Source of the DNA: Shouchella xiaoxiensis
GTDB lineage: Bacteria; Bacillota; Bacilli; Bacillales; Bacillaceae_D
Direction: 5' to 3'
Assembly: GCF_016907895.1 (NCBI RefSeq)
Contig: NZ_JAFBCV010000001.1
Location: 1 to 64,000, forward strand
Length of the DNA: 64,000 nucleotides
Shown: one piece after another, positions 59,427 through 64,000 of the stretch
Layout of the letters: every line of letters begins with the position of its first letter
Position numbering within the stretch: position 1 is the stretch's first letter
Position numbers and translations under genes: made by a program
Notes under the pieces: model-generated
What the model was told of the DNA's origin: nothing
Seen by the model: the letters and a program-made list of their open reading frames with translations, nothing else
The model's database searches: none

Positions 59427-60605
59427 ATGAAAATAACCCTTCCTAATGAAAATCGTCAGTTGGTTTCTTACACGTTAAAGCAACAAGAGCGGGTATTTTC
59501 AAGCACAAACCATTTTCACTCGCGAAGGGCTTATTCGGCAGCGCACGTTGTAGCTGATCCCTTATCCGTTGCCCAGCCTGTTTTAGGGGGCGAAGTTGAC
59601 TGGGAAGCAACTTTAGCCTATCGCCGCTCCCTCTGGCAATTGGGTTTTGGCGTCGCCGAGGCAATGGATACGGCTCAGCGGGGCATGGGATTGTCATGGG
59701 AACATGCAAAAGAGCTAATTGCTCGATCTGCGAGAGAGGCAAGAGCTTGTGGCGGTTTGATCGCTTCTGGAGCGGGAACGGACCAGCTTGATCAAGCAAA
59801 AGACCATTCAGTTGATGCGATTATCGCTGCCTATGAACAACAAGTTGACTATGTCGAGTCACATGGAAGTAAAGTCATTCTTATGGCTAGTCGGGCGCTG
59901 GCGAGGACGGCGCAATCACCAGAAATGTACAAAGCTGTGTACGGGCGGTTGCTCCGGCAAGTGAAAGAACCGGTCATTCTCCATTGGCTCGGGGAAATGT
60001 TCGATCCGACCTTAACGGGTTATTGGGGAAGTGCAGATGTTGAGCGCGCGATGGATGCATGCTTAGAAATCATTCATCTTTATGCGGATAAAATAGATGG
60101 AATTAAAATTTCGCTACTTGATAAAGACAGGGAGGTGACGATGCGTAATCGTCTTCCACAGAGTGTGCGGATGTATACGGGTGATGATTTTCATTATCCA
60201 GACTTAATAAAAGGGGATAGCGACCGGTACAGTGACGCCTTATTAGGGATTTTTGATGCGATCGCACCTGCAGCAGCAAGTGCTTTTCAAGCATTGGACA
60301 CTAACGATACGCATGCCTATGAAGCTATCTTAGCGCCTACCGTTCCGCTTGCTCGCCATATTTTTGAAGCGCCGACGTATGCATACAAAACAGGTATTGT
60401 TTTTATGGCCTATTTAAATGGGTTTCAAGACCACTTCCGCATGATTGCTGGGGCAGAGGGAGCGAGGTCTGTGATACATCTAGCAAAACTATTTATATTG
60501 GCTGATGACGCGGGCCTGCTTACGAAGCCTGAGCAAGCAGTGCAGCGCATGGACAATGTACTGCAAGGGGCAGGAATTAGCCAAGAGGTGCTTTCTTATG
60601 AATAA
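59427..60605 (+). CDS. DUF993 protein, DapA/NanA-like aldolase fold
   Basis: This protein of 392 residues lies 5 nt after the Gfo/Idh stop. Its DGIKISLLD segment puts Lys227 where DapA-type class I aldolases form the Schiff base with a keto substrate. The preceding barrel strands (PVILHWLGEMFDP, ADKIDGIK) fit a TIM barrel. DUF993 proteins are described as dihydrodipicolinate-synthase-like, with no known substrate. Overlap of 8 nt with the TIM-barrel isomerase suggests tight coupling. It may cleave the keto-sugar made by the neighbouring dehydrogenases. Confidence 0.75.
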   Translation: MKITLPNENRQLVSYTLKQQERVFSSTNHFHSRRAYSAAHVVADPLSVAQPVLGGEVDWEATLAYRRSLWQLGFGVAEAMDTAQRGMGLSWEHAKELIARSAREARACGGLIASGAGTDQLDQAKDHSVDAIIAAYEQQVDYVESHGSKVILMASRALARTAQSPEMYKAVYGRLLRQVKEPVILHWLGEMFDPTLTGYWGSADVERAMDACLEIIHLYADKIDGIKISLLDKDREVTMRNRLPQSVRMYTGDDFHYPDLIKGDSDRYSDALLGIFDAIAPAAASAFQALDTNDTHAYEAILAPTVPLARHIFEAPTYAYKTGIVFMAYLNGFQDHFRMIAGAEGARSVIHLAKLFILADDAGLLTKPEQAVQRMDNVLQGAGISQEVLSYE

Positions 60606-61419
60606 TCAAGCGACGATGCAGCGATTCAGTTTAAATCAGATTACAACAGAACAATGGGGTCTAGCGGAAGCGATTGAAGGCTCCGTTCGTCAGGAAGTAG
60701 CGTGGATGTCCGTCTGGCGTCATAAACTGCATGAATATGGTTTAAAAGAAGCGAAAAGACATCTCAGCGATGCAGGGCTTTCGCTATCAAGCTTATGCCG
60801 TGGTGGCATGTTCTCAGCAGGCACAAAGGAAGAACGAGTTCGTCGGATAGAGGATAATAAACGGGCAATTGTTGAAGCGGCTGAGCTTGGTACGGATGTG
60901 CTTGTTCTCGTATGTGGACCCGGTGCAACTAACGACTTGAATGAGGCTCGAAGCCATGTAGAAGAAGGAATTGAGGCGATCGTCCCCTACGCCAAAGACC
61001 ATGGGCTTAAATTAGGAATCGAGCCGCTACATCCGATGTATGCTGCCGATCGTTCGGTTATTAACACGCTCGAACAGGCAAATGATTTAGCTGAGAAAAT
61101 TGGTAAAGATCACGTTGGCGTTGTTGTCGATGCGTTTCATGTCTGGTGGGACCCATATCTTGAAAAGCAGATACAGCGAGCAACGGGAAATATTCTAGGG
61201 TTTCACGTGTCAGATTGGAAAGTGCCAATTGTTGATATGTTTAAAGGGCGCTCTTTAATGGGGGACGGTGTAATTGAGTTAAAAAAGATGAGGAAACGGG
61301 TAGAAGCTGCCGGTTATAAGGGACCGATTGAAGTGGAAATTATGAACCAGCTCCTGTGGGATATGAATGGGAACGAGGCATTGGCTCAGGTAATAGATCG
61401 TTACCATTCTTACGTATAG
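60598..61419 (+). CDS. TIM-barrel sugar isomerase/epimerase
   Basis: This protein of 273 residues belongs to the AP-endonuclease-2 superfamily (xylose-isomerase-like). Metal ligands are visible: Glu in GIEPLHP, Asp in VVDAFHVWWD, His in GFHVSDWK, and Glu in IEVEIMNQ. ATG 60598 (with AGAGGTG 7 nt upstream) overlaps the DUF993 stop. Its frame extends farther back inside DUF993 without a ribosome site. It is similar to IolE/IolI/hydroxypyruvate-isomerase-type proteins, acting on a keto sugar. The exact reaction cannot be named. Confidence 0.85.
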   Translation: MNNQATMQRFSLNQITTEQWGLAEAIEGSVRQEVAWMSVWRHKLHEYGLKEAKRHLSDAGLSLSSLCRGGMFSAGTKEERVRRIEDNKRAIVEAAELGTDVLVLVCGPGATNDLNEARSHVEEGIEAIVPYAKDHGLKLGIEPLHPMYAADRSVINTLEQANDLAEKIGKDHVGVVVDAFHVWWDPYLEKQIQRATGNILGFHVSDWKVPIVDMFKGRSLMGDGVIELKKMRKRVEAAGYKGPIEVEIMNQLLWDMNGNEALAQVIDRYHSYV

Positions 61420-61443
61420 TTGGAGAGAGGGAGGCGAACGAAC

Positions 61444-62619
61444 GTGGCAAACAACGTCAGCATTCTTATGGTAGGAATCAATGGCTACGGAGATGTATAC
61501 CTGCAGGCGTTATTGAAACGTACGGATGTGAATCTTGCTGGAGTTGTGGAAATAGCGCCTGAACGAAGTCGGTTTTTCTCCAAACTTCAAGCAGAGCGAA
61601 TTCCCATTTATTCTACGCTCTCAGCTTTTTATGAAGAACAACAAGCAGATTTAGCGATTGTATGCACACCAATCCATCTTCATACCATGCACGTCGTGGA
61701 AGCGTTAAAACATAATAGCTGTGTATTATGTGAAAAACCGCTGACCGGGGACAGTGCAGATTTCTCTGTTCTTGATAAAGCTGTGGACGATTCGGGTAAT
61801 TGGGTTGCTGTTGGGTTTAATTGGTCATTTAGCGAGACGATGCAGGCCGTTAAACGTGACCGGATGCGAGGTGTCTTTGGAAAAGCAAAGCAGTTGCGCA
61901 CACTGGTCGCATGGCCTAGAAACGACGGTTATTTTAATCGTTCCAATTGGGCGGGAAAGCGCTATGCACCTGAAGGAAAAGCTGTATTCGATAGCATTGC
62001 CAATAACGCAGCCGCTCATTTTCTTCATAATATGCTTTATGTTCTAGGCAACGAAATCGACTCTTGTGCTGCTATTGAGCATGTGGATGCCGATTTGTAC
62101 AAAGCGAATAACATCGAGACATTTGATACGTGTGCCATCCGGGTAAAAACTACAGCAGAAACGAACCTATTCTTTTATGCTTCTCATGCTACAGACGAGG
62201 AGGTTGGACCGTTATTTGACTATGAATTTGAACATGCGACGGTCACGTATGCATGTCAAAACGATACAGGAAAAGTGATTGCTTCTTTTCGTGATGGTAC
62301 TAAAAAAGAGTACGGAACGCTTGATGTGAATCAAAAGGAGGCGCTTGCCAAATTGGATTGGTGTATTGAATCTATACAGAACAATCAAGTCGCTGTGCCA
62401 TGTAGTCACGAGACTGCGAAAGCTCACGTTCAATTGATTGAACGTTTTCGTGAATGGCCGGTAAAGCTTTTTGATGACAACCGTCTATTCCGTTTGAATG
62501 ACCAGGTCATTGTAAAAGGACTGCGGGAACAACTAGTCGAATGCTACGATGGCTCAGCTCATTTAGGGGAAGAATTCGCTCCTTTAGTGCAAGTAGAAAA
62601 GAAAGCTAAAAGACAGTGA
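61444..62619 (+). CDS. Gfo/Idh/MocA family oxidoreductase, second copy
   Basis: This dehydrogenase of 391 residues has VGINGYGDVYLQALL and GVVEIAPERS (nucleotide-binding loop), then CEKPLTGD (EKP motif). It has only distant similarity to the first Gfo/Idh gene of the cluster. GTG 61444, 9 nt after GAGGGAGG, is preferred to TTG 61420. It is the last gene of the four-gene operon, with a terminator overlapping its end. Two dehydrogenases with an isomerase and an aldolase-like enzyme suggest an oxidise-rearrange-reduce or split route for a rare sugar. Confidence 0.85.
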   Translation: MANNVSILMVGINGYGDVYLQALLKRTDVNLAGVVEIAPERSRFFSKLQAERIPIYSTLSAFYEEQQADLAIVCTPIHLHTMHVVEALKHNSCVLCEKPLTGDSADFSVLDKAVDDSGNWVAVGFNWSFSETMQAVKRDRMRGVFGKAKQLRTLVAWPRNDGYFNRSNWAGKRYAPEGKAVFDSIANNAAAHFLHNMLYVLGNEIDSCAAIEHVDADLYKANNIETFDTCAIRVKTTAETNLFFYASHATDEEVGPLFDYEFEHATVTYACQNDTGKVIASFRDGTKKEYGTLDVNQKEALAKLDWCIESIQNNQVAVPCSHETAKAHVQLIERFREWPVKLFDDNRLFRLNDQVIVKGLREQLVECYDGSAHLGEEFAPLVQVEKKAKRQ

Positions 62620-62645
62620 GCAACGCTCACTGTCTTTTGTTATTT
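62608..62645 (+). terminator. Terminator of the catabolic cluster
   Basis: The 14-bp perfect stem AAAAGACAGTGAGC/GCTCACTGTCTTTT has an AAC loop, is followed by GTTATTTC and overlaps the last codons of the dehydrogenase. Confidence 0.8.
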
Positions 62646-62795
62646 CTCCAATGTTTCTGAAAGTGGGAAAGGACAGCCGATTTTAATAAGACCTGAGCAG
62701 AAGGCAATTGTATGCTAAGAGGTAAGAGAGAAAAAATTGGTAGAGAAAGGAGACTGGGTTTAGCTCTCATTACTGTGGAAATGGAGGGTAAAAGT

Positions 62796-64000
62796 ATGAT
62801 GGCAATGATTCGCAATGTCTCACTCACATTACTGATCGTAGGAATGAGTTTTCCGCTTTTTACAAGTAGCGCAGTTTCAAAAGACGACTTCCTTGTGACG
62901 ATCCCCCACTCCAGTCAATCAGAAGTCTTGCTCCAATGGAATGACTTAGTTGATGCAGATACTTATCGTGTCTACTGGGCCGATAAAGATACAGCAGACA
63001 TGGAATTTGAACAAATTGCCGAGACAGGAGACACGTCGTACACTTTCGCGGGTTCCACCCATAAACCGCATTATTTTAAAGTACTTCCAGTCAAGGGTGG
63101 AGAAGAAGGACACCCTTCCGCTGTTGTCTCTTCACCAGTTAAAAAAGTGTTTGATGTTCAACTGGAGAAACTTGACCGTGGCTTAGTTGCTGCGGATACT
63201 GGCGAAGGAATTTTTCTAAGCTGGCGATTGTTTAAAGAAGAAGCAACAGGTTACTCAGAAGACGGTCTAACAGGTGCGGATTTCGAGCTTTACCGCGATG
63301 GGGAACTCGTGCAAACAATTACAGACAGCACAAATTATTTCGACGCTGATGGGACGACTCATTCTACTTATTTTGTAAGCGCTATCAATAATGGTGAATC
63401 AAAAGTGAGCGATGAGGTAGATCCTTGGAATGAAAGCTATTATGAACTACCGCTTCAGAAGCCAGAAGACGGTGTAACACCGGCTGGTGAGGTCTATACG
63501 TACCACGCAAATGATATGAGCATCGCTGACTTAAACGGCGATGGCCACTATGAATTTATCGTGAAGTGGGAACCTTCTAATTCGAAAGATGTGTCGCAAA
63601 AAGGATACACCGGTCATACGTATATCGATTCCTACACATTAGAAGGACAGCTGCTTTATCGAGTTGACCTTGGGAAGAATATCCGGTCCGGCGCACATTA
63701 CACGCAAATGCTTGTCTATGATTTTGATGGTGATGGCAAAGCGGAACTGATGATGAAAACGGCGCCGGGGTCGAAAATACTGAAATTTGATGAAAGCGGT
63801 GAAGTGATTTCAGAGGAATACATTACCATGCCACAAGAAGATCAAGAAAATGGATTTTCACATGCGGACGATTACCGAATGAGTGCGACTGATTATTACG
63901 AACACATGGTTAAACGATTTATGACTTGGCATGAACATGAGGAAGTGCTCGCTGGAAATTGGCCAAAAACAATTGAAGAAGCATTCGATATCGAGCATTT
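62796..64000 (+). CDS. yesW: Secreted PL11 rhamnogalacturonan lyase, 5' part
   Basis: This partial gene covers 401 codons to the window edge. The signal peptide (MMAMIRNVSLTLLIVGM…SSA) is followed by a fibronectin-like or beta-sandwich region to about residue 108, then the PL11 core: RGLVAADTGEGIFLSWRL, YHANDMSIADLNGDGHYEF, KGYTGHTYIDSY, RSGAHYTQMLVYDFDGDGKA. These match YesW-type endo-lyases that cleave rhamnogalacturonan I of pectin. The calcium-binding DxDGDG repeats are intact. GGAGGG lies 7 nt before ATG 62796. It is secreted and would feed the intracellular sugar pathways. The C-terminus and any partner genes lie outside the window. Confidence 0.9.
   Translation, partial: MMAMIRNVSLTLLIVGMSFPLFTSSAVSKDDFLVTIPHSSQSEVLLQWNDLVDADTYRVYWADKDTADMEFEQIAETGDTSYTFAGSTHKPHYFKVLPVKGGEEGHPSAVVSSPVKKVFDVQLEKLDRGLVAADTGEGIFLSWRLFKEEATGYSEDGLTGADFELYRDGELVQTITDSTNYFDADGTTHSTYFVSAINNGESKVSDEVDPWNESYYELPLQKPEDGVTPAGEVYTYHANDMSIADLNGDGHYEFIVKWEPSNSKDVSQKGYTGHTYIDSYTLEGQLLYRVDLGKNIRSGAHYTQMLVYDFDGDGKAELMMKTAPGSKILKFDESGEVISEEYITMPQEDQENGFSHADDYRMSATDYYEHMVKRFMTWHEHEEVLAGNWPKTIEEAFDIEH

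Noticed and set aside
60505-60597. Extended start of the TIM-barrel isomerase inside DUF993
   Set aside because: There is no ribosome site; ATG 60598 has AGAGGTG at the right distance and gives the family length.
1-64000. CRISPR array, tRNA or rRNA gene, insertion sequence
   Set aside because: None was seen: no regular spaced repeats, no cloverleaf sequence, no transposase or integrase motif.

Overview
The window reads as low-to-medium-GC Firmicute DNA, most likely a Bacillaceae from the alkaliphilic or soil Bacillus group. Supporting signs are strong AGGAGG ribosome sites with frequent GTG/TTG starts, a yukEDCB-yueBC type VII secretion operon, a rap-phr pair, a cre site matching the Bacillus consensus, a T-box in front of trpS, an LplA/LplB/YtcP-type sugar ABC system without its own ATPase, and a YesW-like pectin lyase. 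No tRNA, rRNA, CRISPR array, transposase or phage gene was seen.

Layout. (1) 0.3-13.2 kb: a carbohydrate operon behind a cre box, with two permeases, a binding lipoprotein, and GH29 fucosidase, GH38 mannosidase and GH3 glycosidase that all lack signal peptides, followed by a membrane-bound AraC-type sensor-regulator. The glycan is probably imported and trimmed in the cytoplasm. (2) 13.3-28.6 kb: a type VII secretion (T7SS) island. Three tandem paralogous lipoproteins precede a 573-residue protein with an N-terminal lipase-like domain and a helical C-terminus. A small helical protein, the relic leader of a fourth lipoprotein unit, and the complete yukE-yukD-yukC-yukB-yueB-yueC machine follow. 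This is read as a reverse-arrangement T7SS lipase toxin with a secretion partner and a mosaic family of candidate immunity lipoproteins. (3) 29-36.5 kb: an SH3-amidase, a GNAT protein, a TetR/MMPL efflux pair with visible operators, several small membrane proteins, and a PadR/HAAS-type pair with two matching 23-bp operators.

(4) 36.6-41.3 kb, minus strand: a PRD regulator plus ascorbate-type PTS IIA, IIB and IIC and a SIS-domain protein, substrate unknown. (5) 41.6-42.5 kb: three tandem CXXC-zinc-ribbon membrane proteins. (6) 42.6-43.8 kb: rap and a 40-codon phr with a TTG start overlapping the rap stop. (7) 44-54.6 kb: Nudix, methyltransferases, small proteins, DUF218, a WYL regulator with a DrrAB-type exporter whose permease is frameshifted, a structured inverted-repeat element, SAP and PaiB-like proteins, a CNNM/CorC-type transporter and DinB. 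(8) 54.6-55.9 kb: a strong promoter, a Trp-specific T-box and a trpS unlike the B. subtilis housekeeping type. (9) 56-62.6 kb: cupin, small membrane protein and histidine phosphatase, then an AraC-controlled catabolic cluster (Gfo/Idh, DUF993, TIM-barrel isomerase, Gfo/Idh). (10) 62.8 kb to the end: the 5' part of a secreted PL11 rhamnogalacturonan lyase, cut by the window edge.

Starts were reassigned by ribosome-site spacing where the longest frame lacked one. All family names come from reading motifs, without database searches.
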